DNA of 64,000 nt from Fistulifera solaris (lineage: Eukaryota; Bacillariophyta; Bacillariophyceae; Naviculales; Stauroneidaceae), in assembly GCA_030295235.1 (NCBI GenBank), contig AP026155.1:434001-498000 (forward strand), given 5' to 3'. Positions 53,176 through 62,955 of the stretch are shown one piece after another. Below the pieces are notes generated by a model. That model had not been told where the DNA came from and made no database searches. It saw nothing but the letters and a program-made list of their open reading frames with translations. The position numbers and the translations under genes were made by a program. Numbering within the stretch: position 1 is the first letter of the stretch; each line of letters starts with the position of its first letter.

Positions 53176-54078
53176 GGTTTCTTGTTGTTCAAAGGCACGG
53201 GAACGAGCTTTATCGATTTTAATATATTGTCCGAGAACGAGAAACGTGATTATGGTGCGTTTAATGGGTCCAGTTTTGGCAACAGAAATTCACGGGTGGG
53301 AAGTAGTACACAAGTATCTTTGGAGATGACTTTCAAGATCGACCGCACACAACGCACAACGCTCGGAGTTGACCAGCGACTGAACGAAAATATCAAAATA
53401 ACGAATATCGATATTCGCGCTATAATAGCGTATTATATCAGAGCCATTTTTCACAATATCGACATCTGCCGAAATGCGTACGCCTGACAGATGGATTGTT
53501 AGGCTTTTGACGCATGAATGGGTCATTATGCGGACGAGGACAGACGGTCACCGTTATTAATATCGGTTACGGAGTATAATAATATCGTATAATACGATTT
53601 TGTTATTCGCAAAAATCCAATTATCGATATTTGTCGAACAAAAACGAAGAACGAAACATCATGAAATGACGTTAAAATTCTGCCTCTGGTACAAGATTCT
53701 ACGTAGCATCCACGACGAGGCAGAGTGTTAAAGCCCTTTCCATGAAGAATGAAACATACTCATGGAAGATCGACGCGCGCGCCGCGGATTTTTATGTTTT
53801 CATTATTTAGAAAAAAAACAGAACAAAGGCAAAGAACACACAGTCATAAGTCATAGTCATCGGTCCAATAATTGTCAACTATATACTGGGAACTTATTCC
53901 AAAAAAAATTTGGCTTCTGTTGTTCGGTGTCACCTTCACTCGTCACGCACTCGTCATTCACCATCGTCCTTCCATCGATCGTCAACAAGCTGGCGCCTCG
54001 GCCTCGTTGAGGAGTCTCTGATTCACTTTTCCTCTCTCATTATTTTCGCTCCTGGAATCTTACAGAAAGAGATAAACA
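53176..54078. other. Divergent intergenic region with palindromes and MITE-like element
   Basis: AT-rich, with perfect palindrome CGAATATCGATATTCG at 53402-53417, CGCTATAATAGCG beside it, and a run of ATAATATCGTATAATACG near 53578-53595. The MITE-like copy 53668-53735 is here too. No gene is supported. Confidence 0.5.
53668..53735. repeat. Palindromic MITE-like element
   Basis: 68 bp: GACGTTAAAATTCTGCCTC, then TGGTACAAGATTCTACGTAG, CATCCACGAC, and GAGGCAGAGTGTTAAAGCC. Outer flanks CATGAAAT and CTTTCCATG extend the pairing, giving about 24 bp of near-complementary ends. Confidence 0.8.
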
Positions 54079-54789
54079 ATGTTTTACGTTAATAGTATTT
54101 CCTTAATGAGGCGGGGGAGAAATCTTGGGCCCTTAATTTCCGCTCTTGTTGCAGGGTGCTACGCCTTTCAACTGGAAAGATCGCGAGTCCGACCGCCAAC
54201 GTATTGTCACGATAGATCATCGCACGAGCCCGTTCACGTTCCTTCTTTCTCGACGGCTTCAACTCATGCTATTTATGGGAGTTTGTTGACGGCTCAAAAT
54301 GGCATTTTGTCGTACAATGTCTTCCGTTTAATAGCGTCACGACCATGGATTAGAAATTACAGAGAGCAATGGCTGACGCAACAAAAGACTGACAGAGAAA
54401 TTGAACCCGATTTACTCCGAGAAATGCCGATACCTTTGGTAGAGTCCATTGTACAACTAGGAACAGCTTTGGATGGTCATGTCGGTACGGTGCACGGGGG
54501 TATACTGTCGTTGCTAATCGATGATCTTTTGGGGTATGCGTTCGAGGCTCTCGGCATCACTGATGCCGTTACTGCAAACCTCTCCATTGATTTTCGATCG
54601 CCAGTTCCGGCCGGATCAAAGGTCAAGCTCAGGGCCATACTGACTGGTTGGGAAGGCAGAAAGCTGTACTTTAATGTACATCTCACTGATCCTGAGACGG
54701 ACAGGTTGCACTGTGAAGCTGTGTCCTTGTTCATCATCCCCCGAGAAGCACACGAAAAGCTCATACAAAATGGTTTCATTAAACAATAG
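54079..54789 (+). CDS. Hot-dog-fold thioesterase (PaaI / 4HBT type)
   Basis: A single exon of 236 residues. The N terminus (NLGPLISALVAGCYAFQLER) resembles a signal peptide with a CYAF motif, so a plastid or ER location is possible. The catalytic signature GHVGTVHGGILSLLIDDLLG is the HGG loop on the long helix of the hot-dog fold. It is followed by VTANLSIDFRSPVPAGSKVK and EGRKLYFNVHLTDPE, matching the PaaI/THEM4 group of acyl-CoA thioesterases. Likely role: hydrolysis of acyl-CoA or a related thioester; substrate unknown. The tail of the gene lies about 95 bases from the convergent PPR gene. Confidence 0.87.
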   Translation: MFYVNSISLMRRGRNLGPLISALVAGCYAFQLERSRVRPPTYCHDRSSHEPVHVPSFSTASTHAIYGSLLTAQNGILSYNVFRLIASRPWIRNYREQWLTQQKTDREIEPDLLREMPIPLVESIVQLGTALDGHVGTVHGGILSLLIDDLLGYAFEALGITDAVTANLSIDFRSPVPAGSKVKLRAILTGWEGRKLYFNVHLTDPETDRLHCEAVSLFIIPREAHEKLIQNGFIKQ

Positions 54790-54885
54790 CACGATGCTAT
54801 TATATGAAGCTTTAAAAGTATTTGAGACTGTGCCTACATCTTACGGTGCCAAATGGAAAATTTACCGTCTGAGTTGTGCCTCTCT

Positions 54886-56952
54886 CTAAACGTTTGCAAA
54901 TCTCTCAAGCCGCAGTTTATGAAGCAATTGAATATGCAGGTGTCGGTCTTCATGTTTCGAGCAGATCCACGCTTTTGTCACTGCGAGGAGCAACTCAAGC
55001 GTCGGACCTTCGCTGATCTTTTGACTGTGACAGAGCTGATCCATCTCGAAGAGCAATTCCTCGGCGCGTTCGGGGGCATCATTAGACGCCATGCTCATTA
55101 CGATGCGCGAATACGTGACAGAGCGTGGACAAATGCTGCGGAATTTCTGTGAGGAATGGAGGTCCCACATGTGTCGTAAAAGGGCTTCGGCTCGGTGAGG
55201 ATCTGGGTCGTTTTTGTATGCTCCAGTCCAGCTGTTCAAAACAATTTCAAACAATTTTAAGTTCGGCTTGGCCTTCTGATTTCCACCCAAATAATCCTCG
55301 CACATCTCTTGCAGAAGCGATTCGGCGCGGTCGGGGTTTCCATTCTTGGCCAACGCACTGATACACGTTGTGTACTTTATCACGTCGGGGCAAGCAGCTT
55401 CATCGCCTTCAATGAACTGCTCTTTCATCCAATACAAACATTTGACGGCTTGGGAAATACCTTCTGGATGCTTGGAGGACGCCCTAAATCACAGCAAGGG
55501 TGTGAGGTTATGAGAGTGTAAAGGGTATCAGTTGCGAACGAAAAGTACCTACCATGTTTTCAAAAGGAGACAGTATGTATACGAATCGGGCGCCATGTTC
55601 AAGATTTTTTCTTTGCAAAATTCAAGCATCCGGAGAACTATAGTCTGAGCTTTGTATGGCGCGATATCCTCCGTCGATTTGGACCACATGGCCATGATCG
55701 TATTGAAGTTGCGAATCTTTGGCTCTGCAAATTTATTTCCCGTGAGAAAGTCATGAACCATTGCCCAGAGTAGTTCTTCTGCGCGGTGGTTTGTCGTTGC
55801 ATTCTTGGTGAAAATATTGATGACGTTCGAGTATAAAATCGCGTCTGGTTGCAAACCGCTCTCTCCAGCCATGTATCGGCTCTCCATTTCACGGAACAGA
55901 TGATCGGCTCGCTTTGCGGCTTCGTTGCGGTTTGATTCCGCCCAGCAATGGAAGGCAACTGTATACGAAAAAGCGTCGGGTTTGCAGTTAGGAAGAGCGC
56001 CGGTGTCGGATAGTCGATTCATTGTTCCGAGAATCTTCTCGCATCGCTCTGGAGCATCAGGCGATTTCGATTTTCGCCAAGCATGTAAGATGTTAGTATA
56101 GATTTTCGCGTTCGGCTCGGCATTTGAGTTGCCCTTCTCGAAATCCTGATGCATTAGCGTAAGAATATGTTCAGCAGCGTGTGCGTCGCCCATTTCAGCG
56201 TAGGCGTGAATCACGGCGTTGAAGCATGCTCCATCGGGACGATACTTGGATCGCTTACTCTCAAAATCGTCGATCATTTTGCGCAGCATTCGTTCCGACA
56301 GCTTCGCTCCCTCCGTAGGACTTCCCGTTTTTGCCGCATCTCGGATGGCTCGACCAAAATCAGCTGGCGTTTGAATCTTATCCGGAAACTGTGAATAGAA
56401 TAAGCCTCCCGGTTCGGCCTTAGAAGCATAAGAGTAGCTTGGTGCGGGGAGCTTTGGTGGAGGCGGCGGCAAATTTGCGCGCACGGCATGTGCAAACGAG
56501 ACTGGTTTCTCTGCTGGTATTGCGACTCCCGTGATCTGAGTGGGGACGGCACGATGACCAAGAATGGATAGATTTGACCCTTGGAGTGAGTCTGAAAAAG
56601 GAATCGTGTTTTGCTTCCACGGCATCTTTTGGGTTGACACAGTAGGAAGTGAAGAAAGATTCTGGGATGCGATGATGGACCGGTCCTCAAAACTCTCAGT
56701 AAATATGCTTTGCCAGTTCAAACTCGATCCATTTGCACATGTTGGATTACTACTGGTCGGTGGGTAAGTAAAATCCTGTATGTGGCCCCCTAAGCGGTGT
56801 TGGGGAGGAGGAACGTTTTCCTTGTCAGCAGCTGTGGATGCAACTTGAAAAGGTTGTTGCTGCTTCTTGCCTTGCTCATATGCAGGGCCCCATGAGTCCG
56901 ATTCCGGGACGAGTAGGGGACGGATATTAGTGTTTCGCGGATGGAAAGCCAT
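54886..56952 (-). CDS. Pentatricopeptide repeat (PPR) protein
   Basis: Two exons, 56952-55553 and 55483-54886, with a 69-nt intron; total 665 residues. The first 190 residues are low complexity (Gln, Pro, Ser). Helical repeats of about 35-40 residues follow, with the PPR look: ACFNAVIHAYAEMGDAHAAE, IYTNILHAWRKSKSPDAPER, AFSYTVAFHCWAESNRNEAA, ILYSNVINIFTKNATTNHRA, NFNTIMAMWSKSTEDIAPY, YTTCISALAKNGNPDRAESL and others to the end. PPR proteins bind organelle RNA in sequence-specific fashion; many diatom members have this variant spacing. No cleavable presequence is obvious (starts MAFHPRNTNIRPLLVPES), so the organelle is uncertain. Confidence 0.88.
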
Positions 56953-57308
56953 AGTTTATTAATCAAACTGCATGTGCTGCTATTTTATGTTCCATTTGCA
57001 AATGCGTTCTTGTTGTTGATGGAAACGTTTATTTGTTCTTATCCAAAATTTTGGATCCAATAATTCGTCTACTGAACAGTTTATTCTGTGGTTTCTCTCA
57101 AGAATAGGAGTACTCAATATTTAGGGCTAAATACTTTGTATTGGTGCGACGAGCACTGGACACCTGATAACTGATACCCCGGAGTAAGTGATAACATCAT
57201 CATGATGATGTGATTTCTGTGACGTGACGCATGCCGATTTACTGTTAAAACTTAAGGAGTAGTTTTTAGAAGCGATTATTTATCACTATTTACAGTCAAC
57301 AAATCCTC
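56953..57308. other. Intergenic gap, no gene seen
   Basis: About 355 AT-rich bases with an ATCATCATGATGATG palindromic patch near 57196-57210. Contains the PPR gene promoter. Confidence 0.4.
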
Positions 57309-58723
57309 TCATTTTACGCTACAAACCAGAGGATTGCTCGAGACTATCTGGTAAATGGTAGAAGTAAGCACATCTTCCGATGATTCGTCATTGCCATCCG
57401 AAATTCGAGCGAGGGCGTCCACCCATTGTTGTAAAGAGCTGGTTTCGGGAGCCAAGTCCCAGTATTGCGCCCGATTTAGTCCTGTTGAAATACCAATCTG
57501 GCATATCGCTGCAGCACAGGTTGTGCAAGCCTTGCTCTCGAGTAAATATTCGACTACGACTGGATCAAAACTGACTTTGGCAACGGACAAATTCTCTGAA
57601 ACAAGATCACGGACTGCATGAAAGAATACCCGGAGTCCTTCCATCGATGAATCACAAACATTTTCATCTCCATTATGAATTAAAAACTGAGTATCGACTG
57701 TGTCGACGAGATTGAGCTCCCGGATGCAAGGATGGCCGGAAATTGATTTCAACATGCGACACAGACGAGCTCCATGCAAGATAGGATCAAAAGCCATGCG
57801 TGTTTTCGCCAGAATTAAGAATTTCAAAGACTCGTTCTTCAAGAATGCCGCTGATAGTCCGGAGACTTCCAGCGGTAACATAGAAGCTGTTAAGTCAAGG
57901 CGTTCGATGGATCGATTTGAGTCTAATCCCGAGAGCAGTGACGAGGTATCCTTTTCGTCGTCTCCCATACGATGATGCTCGGCGGCAGCAAATACGCAAG
58001 CAGTAAGTGCCAGGTCCTTCAGTGATGTGTTGCGGCGAATTGCTTCGGCGCAATAGAGCGCACTACCAGCGCCCCATAGATTGAAATGGTGAGCGGATAG
58101 TCGCTGTAACCGGTCATGCGAAAGCATTGACAGTAAGGCCGACAAGGTCAAAATGGGCCGGCTAAAGTACGCCGTCGTCGAAGATATGCTCAAGCTAGAA
58201 AGATTCGGAGAAGCAGAGACTGCTTGAACAAGCTGACTGTAGAAAAGCCAGGAATCGGCCCTATTCTGCTGCACAAAGTAAATTTCGTCCAAATCGATCG
58301 CGACAATGGTGCAGTGATGTTCTGCAGCCTTTTTAGTTTCTCAAAAGGTCTAGTTTCTTTACGACTGCCATGATCTGGCTCCATTGATAAGCCGACACCA
58401 TGTAGATGCAATTTGGTGAGGTTAGGGCAATGCTGGAACATGTCGGCTAGCTCGGAAATTGTCAACGCATGTTTTCCCGTATGATCAAAGAAGCAAGTCA
58501 GAGAAAGACTCGTCAAAGCCGGAAAGGCGGTATATACGCAGGGAAGAGCTGTATTCCATGTGACTTTTGAAGCTTCGGGTTCTTCGTGGTCATTCTTTCG
58601 AATCTCAATGCTAAGGGACGTTACATGATCGCGGCATAAGGGCGTTTGGAGGAAGTCGCCCTCTTCCGCTGAATCGGTCCTCTTGTAGACCAAAGACAGA
58701 TGATTTCCTTCCAACTGCATCAT
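57309..58723 (-). CDS. Leucine-rich-repeat-like protein
   Basis: Two frames make one gene. The first (58723 down) starts MMQLEGNHLSLVYKRTDS and contains FPALTSLSLTCFFDHTG and CPNLTKLHLHGVGLS. The second continues DEIYFVQQNRADSW, then SPNLSSLSISS, NTSLKDLALTACVFAAAE, NRSIERLDLTASMLPLEV, NESLKFLILAKTRM and HPCIRELNLVDTVD. These units with a LxxLxL core spaced by 40-60 residues are the irregular RNI-type leucine-rich repeats common in diatom proteins. The frames meet at a T5 run (58330-58334, + strand). One more base there gives EKLKKAAEHHCTIVAIDLDE, a smooth continuation. No catalytic domain or membrane span; a protein-interaction role is inferred. Confidence 0.72.
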
Positions 58724-59328
58724 TTTACACAGACACTTCTTTTCTCTCGGGTCAAGTAAAAGGCAAGCTGATTTTTGGTAATCCGACGGATCGACTTTTC
58801 ATTTTTGATGGCTGTCGACGAAAGAATGTCGGAACAAAAACGAGGAGGAAACAACGAGAAAGGAAGCATTATCCTGTCTTGAGTGACGTCACTGTATTGT
58901 CAAAAGTACATGTGCTGCAGTCGGTAATCACACGTCATACGTCATCCTTTTCTCCACCACCACCACCACCACCACCACCACCACCACCACGGAGGCAAAT
59001 TTCCGCCAGGACGTCATTGTCCTTCCGGGCGCGGTCATTGGCAATTGGCAAAGGGTGATGTCATCCGCTGGTTTTCCCAGTCCCGTAAAACTCACGACTG
59101 AAGGATCCGTGGATGAGATCGGTCCCCTAATTGAAATTGAAGGGGGATCTTTTGGATGGACAACAGACGGCCGCATTTTTCACTTATGTCCACAAGGAAA
59201 GCATTGAGACGAATAACACTCGACGAAAGCATTCTCAGCCTATTCAAGGATTGATAAGAGTCTAATCATCAATCAGCACGGCTGTAGAAGAGATCAATTT
59301 TTGAAACCGAACAAATTTGCGCCCAACA
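58724..59328. other. Divergent intergenic region with CCA trinucleotide repeat
   Basis: Contains a (CCA)12 microsatellite at 58954-58990 and presumed promoters of the two flanking genes. No supported gene. Confidence 0.5.
58954..58990. repeat. (CCA)12 microsatellite
   Basis: An uninterrupted run of 12 CCA triplets plus one base. It is in a gap, so it is not expected to encode protein; probably length-variable between strains. Confidence 0.9.
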
Positions 59329-59794
59329 ATGCACTATTCTTGTTTCACAATACTACTTGCACTCATCGCCTCTTTTGTTGTTTCCCCCCATTGACGGTTT
59401 TTCAGTCGCTACCAAGACCATCAACTTACAAAGGCGTCAATCACACGACAATAGCCCTTTTTTTAAAGGACATACACGACAACGAACATTCTTCCGCTCG
59501 TCGTCGGATGATACAGACGACTTGGCGAAATCAACCGAAACTCCAACCGATGCATCGGAACCTGCGAAAGTGCCCTCTCAAAAGTCTTGGGGTGTTACCA
59601 AAACCATTCTATTGACTGTACCGCTGTTCTTTAAGTTTCTCGTGGTATTGGTGATCAAGTTCATGACCGATTTGGTGGTATTCCCTCTCCTGTTTTCGTA
59701 CCGATTGTGTCGTCGGGCGAAACGAAAAGTTCTCGGAGTGTTTAGTAAAACAAAGAAGGACACCAAACTACCCAACGGGGAAACGCGTCCATGA
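59329..59794 (+). CDS. Small membrane protein with signal peptide
   Basis: ATG 59329 opens MHYSCFTILLALIASFVVSP, a clear signal peptide, but the frame closes a few codons later. The neighbouring frame, joined if the C6 run at 59384-59389 had one C fewer, continues IDGFSVATKTINLQRRQSHD. It includes an acidic Ser/Thr/Asp stretch, then a hydrophobic segment (KTILLTVPLFFKFLVVLVIK and DLVVFPLLFSYRL), and ends with a basic tail to the stop at 59792. The length is about 154 residues. One or two membrane spans are likely. The possible plastid motif SPIDGF is weak. No family recognised. Confidence 0.6.
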
Positions 59795-59960
59795 AGTGGA
59801 TACTGCTTTGTTTGTATGAACTTGTGAATAGTGTCCATGCCCGATGTGTAAACTGAAAAATCATAAACCCTGATATTTGTGCACCTATTATTGTAATCAT
59901 AGTTTGCTGTGTGTTTCTGCAGACGCCGAAAGAACGAACCGCTTCAGCTTACCGCAAATA

Positions 59961-61151
59961 TCATTGACTTGGGAATTGCGAATGGAGCCACAGACTAATT
60001 CCAGCCAGCAAGCCTCCCATCCACTGCTGTAAACTGACTCGTTTTTGTTCATGCTCAATCTGATTCTGCAAGGCACCGGAAAGAACCATTCCTAATATTA
60101 GAGCAAAACCCTTTTCTACGGCACCCGCATACTTTGTCACCAGTCCTACCAAAATTCCTCCCAGAGCGTTCGTCACGACTGGTATCCACGTCCACAGCGA
60201 CCAGCCCGTAGTCCAAGTGCTAGATGGTTGTTGGGGTCGTACAAAGAGCAATTCACCCGCCAACAATCCAATCGAAATGCATGCCAATTCTACGGAAAAG
60301 AGCAACGAATCCCGTGTTTGCAACGTGCGCTGTATCAATGCACCGGCCAAACCGGAAATGGCGCTCGCGAGAAGAACAGGGATAACTCCCAGCAGGTAGT
60401 ATTCGCGGCGTTGTGCATTCGACATTCGGATTCTTTGAGTCTTGTCCTCATTTTCGTGTTTTTGATTTGTTGGGGAGAGCCATTTTGTTAGATCCACTTC
60501 CATAACGAAGACTGCCAGCAAGAGCAGAACCAGTGCCCCCATTTGCACTTTTGATTGAGCCTGCCCCAGTATCAAGAAACAAAAGATAGCCGCCGACAAG
60601 GTTTTGCTCTGATTTAGAACATTGAACGTAATCGGCGAAAGATGCTGGTACGCTGTCAAACTGAATCGATTCTGTAAAATGTAGAGCACTGCCGGTATTC
60701 CTACGGTCTTGAAACACACGCGATAGTTCCAACCCCTGGTAGCACCTTGCCAATTTCCCGTCAAAAGTAAGAGCGACGTTGCCGTAACGAGACGAACTAG
60801 TTCTTGTGCCAAGACGTATGTGCTCTTGACAATAGTTTTGGGAGCAAATTTCTGTGTCAAAATGGGCTGGGATGCAAATTGCAGAGCCAATAAGAACATG
60901 TAGAGATATCCAACTGTCGATGTCGCTGTCGACGTCCAAGTGGAAGCAATGCTGGCGTAGCGAGTCGTCTTGATGAGACGGTTTTGTCTTGTTGTATGTA
61001 ACGCATTATGTTTATGCTGTAATGGTGTTGATGTAGACTGTAGAAGTCTCATAGGATTTCGGCAGGGAGACGTGAAGGAATAAGCAGGGAATGTACTGAC
61101 GACAACCACAAGAACGGCTATTCGAAGCAGCGATCTTGTTTGAGTGTTCAT
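59961..61151 (-). CDS. Nucleotide-sugar transporter (SLC35A type), probably plastid envelope or Golgi
   Basis: A single exon of 396 residues. It begins MNTQTRSLLRIAVLVVVVST then FPAYSFTSPCR, a signal peptide with AYSF that resembles the diatom plastid motif. The carrier core is of the SLC35A/UDP-galactose translocator type: ILQNRFSLTAYQHLSPITFN, VLNQSKTLSAAIFCFLILGQ, QMGALVLLLLAVFVMEVDL, and a C-terminal half with ASAISGLAGALIQRTLQTR and NALGGILVGLVTKYAGAVEK ahead of ALILGMVLSGAL. About ten helices. Nucleotide-sugar transporters exchange UDP- or CMP-sugars for the monophosphate (known). Substrate is not determined. If the presequence works, this would be an SLC35A-like carrier in a plastid-surrounding membrane, which is unusual. 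Confidence 0.85.
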   Translation of the reverse strand: MNTQTRSLLRIAVLVVVVSTFPAYSFTSPCRNPMRLLQSTSTPLQHKHNALHTTRQNRLIKTTRYASIASTWTSTATSTVGYLYMFLLALQFASQPILTQKFAPKTIVKSTYVLAQELVRLVTATSLLLLTGNWQGATRGWNYRVCFKTVGIPAVLYILQNRFSLTAYQHLSPITFNVLNQSKTLSAAIFCFLILGQAQSKVQMGALVLLLLAVFVMEVDLTKWLSPTNQKHENEDKTQRIRMSNAQRREYYLLGVIPVLLASAISGLAGALIQRTLQTRDSLLFSVELACISIGLLAGELLFVRPQQPSSTWTTGWSLWTWIPVVTNALGGILVGLVTKYAGAVEKGFALILGMVLSGALQNQIEHEQKRVSLQQWMGGLLAGISLWLHSQFPSQ

Positions 61152-61487
61152 GAGATTTGAGAGGATTGTTTGAGGAGAAATGATTTCTCGTCGTTGTTAC
61201 TTGGTAATGTCGTCACTATCACTCATCACACGCTCTCGCGTCCAGCCGAAAATGAATACGAGATGAATGAAGTGAAACAAATTAGTGGTGTCAAAAACCG
61301 TCATAAGAAGAATTTCGTGTCAAAGCTCGTACCGGTACTGTTCTTTTCGACCGCTTTTTTGCGAACGAATAATGACGAGAACAAGCTGCATTCATTTTGC
61401 CATGGGATCCTTTCCTATTCATTAATGTGTTTCTATCTTCCCTTTATTTAAGAAAGGACTTAACTTATTTAACCGACACAAGGCAAA

Positions 61488-62371
61488 ATGTCGAAAGCTA
61501 CGTTTGCTGTTCCAGCCGAGGAATCGGCGCATCATCCGCATATTACGATCAATGATAAAGCTCCGCCGACTGAGGAGGTAATTACTGCGACAAGAATATC
61601 ACCCGATCACGCGTCTAAACGATCCGACAAATGCCTTCGTCGTACACCTCGCAACACACAGTGTATACGATTTCCCCTAAAACGTCTCTCTGTTACCGTC
61701 GTCTCGATCAACTCTTCTTTTCTTCAACGCCCAAGAGGGCACTGAGCTCGTACAAGAAACCTTGGGAAAAGGTTCACGCAGAACCGAACATTTATGTCCT
61801 CGAAAACTTTTTAACGACCAAAGAAATTAGTCATTTGATGGAATTTGTCGCCACGAAACGGTTCCAGCGATCCTTTGTGGACGGAGAGAACAACATTTCC
61901 AGTATCGATCGATCGCATCGTACGAGTACGTTCTTGTCTTTCGCGAAGCAACACGACAAGACGATTGCTACCATCGAACAACGTGCCGCGGATCTATTAG
62001 GAACACAAACGCGGGCACTGGAGGGACTCCAACTCGTGCGCTATGAACAAGGACAATTTTTTGGTGTTCATCATGATCTAGGAATTTATGATGAAGAAGA
62101 AGATACCGTCGCATTACCCCCCAAAACGACATGGAGTCCACGGCGTTTGGTCACCTTATTTTGCTATTTGAATGACTGTTCCGAAGGGGGTGCTACGGTT
62201 TTCCCGAAAGCTCAGTTGCGGGTGCAACCGGCAGCAGGAAATGCGGTCTTGTTCTCGAATGTAATGTCGGGTGGTATGCCCGATGTTCGGACACTGCATG
62301 CGGGAGAACCGCCTACTTCGCCCCAATGTGTCAAGTATGGATTGAACATTTGGTTTTGTGAGGAATTTTGA
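61488..62371 (+). CDS. 2-oxoglutarate/Fe(II) oxygenase, prolyl 4-hydroxylase-like
   Basis: The conserved part reads NIYVLENFLTTKEISHLMEF, DRSHRTSTFLSF, LEGLQLVRYEQGQFFGVHHD (with the iron-binding His and Asp), RLVTLFCYLNDCSEGGATVF, AGNAVLFSN and a second His in VRTLHAGEP. It ends with KYGLNIWF near the oxoglutarate-binding residue. The core is in the frame beginning at ATG 61631. An alternative N terminus (MSKATFAVPAEESAHH at 61488) lies in another frame that joins at AAA 61629-61631 only if one A were added. The N-terminal part is weakly hydrophobic (KTSLCYRRLDQLFFSSTPKR). Prolyl hydroxylases modify collagen-like or cell-wall proteins; which substrate applies here is unknown. Confidence 0.85.
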
Positions 62372-62955
62372 GGCTTGGCTCGTGGCTAAGCAACGTGAAT
62401 GGATCTTGCAACTCTAGGTGATTCACTAGTCACCCCTCCGCTAAACTTAAGCCCCTGGCTTGGTGGAAACAAAAATATTTGTTGACTTTGACAAACAGAG
62501 TCAGGCATCCTCAGTTACGGGTCCCAATCTCGTTTAACCGCGTCATGCCGAAGCGTTTTGGGAGTTCTTCTGAGATACAAGAAGTTGCCGCCCGCATCGA
62601 ATCGAACGAAATTCCACGAGTGGGGACTTCGCAGGGTCACTTTCCGAGTCCCGTTCGGGGAAACTCGTAGATGGAAGCACCGGCCTTTGAATGTCAGGGC
62701 AATATATCAGATTACGAAACCAAAATCCGAAAAGGTGAACATCGATCATGGTAGGCGTTATCAACATGTCAACTTGAACTGGGTTGGATAAATGAAATGC
62801 ACCGGGTTTTAATAGTAAGGCAGGTCAGCGTTCGAACCTAAACGCCGTTGTCGGAGACTCCAAGTGAAGCAAACTGTTTGCAGTCAAATCTGATCATAAA
62901 CGCAACATCCGCGGCGGTGAACACGAAATTACTTTGAGACTTGTCGACTTTCAAG
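62372..62955. other. Intergenic region, no gene supported
   Basis: About 580 bases. A segment at 62815-62870 (CAGCGTTCGAACCTAAACGC then GTTGTCGGAGACTCC) is loosely similar to 38445-38490 and carries a tRNA B-box-like GTTCGAACC. No complete tRNA can be folded. Confidence 0.4.

Noticed and set aside
52735-53487. 250-codon plus-strand frame antisense to the scramblase gene
   Set aside because: It mirrors the strongly conserved scramblase coding sequence and has no domain of its own.
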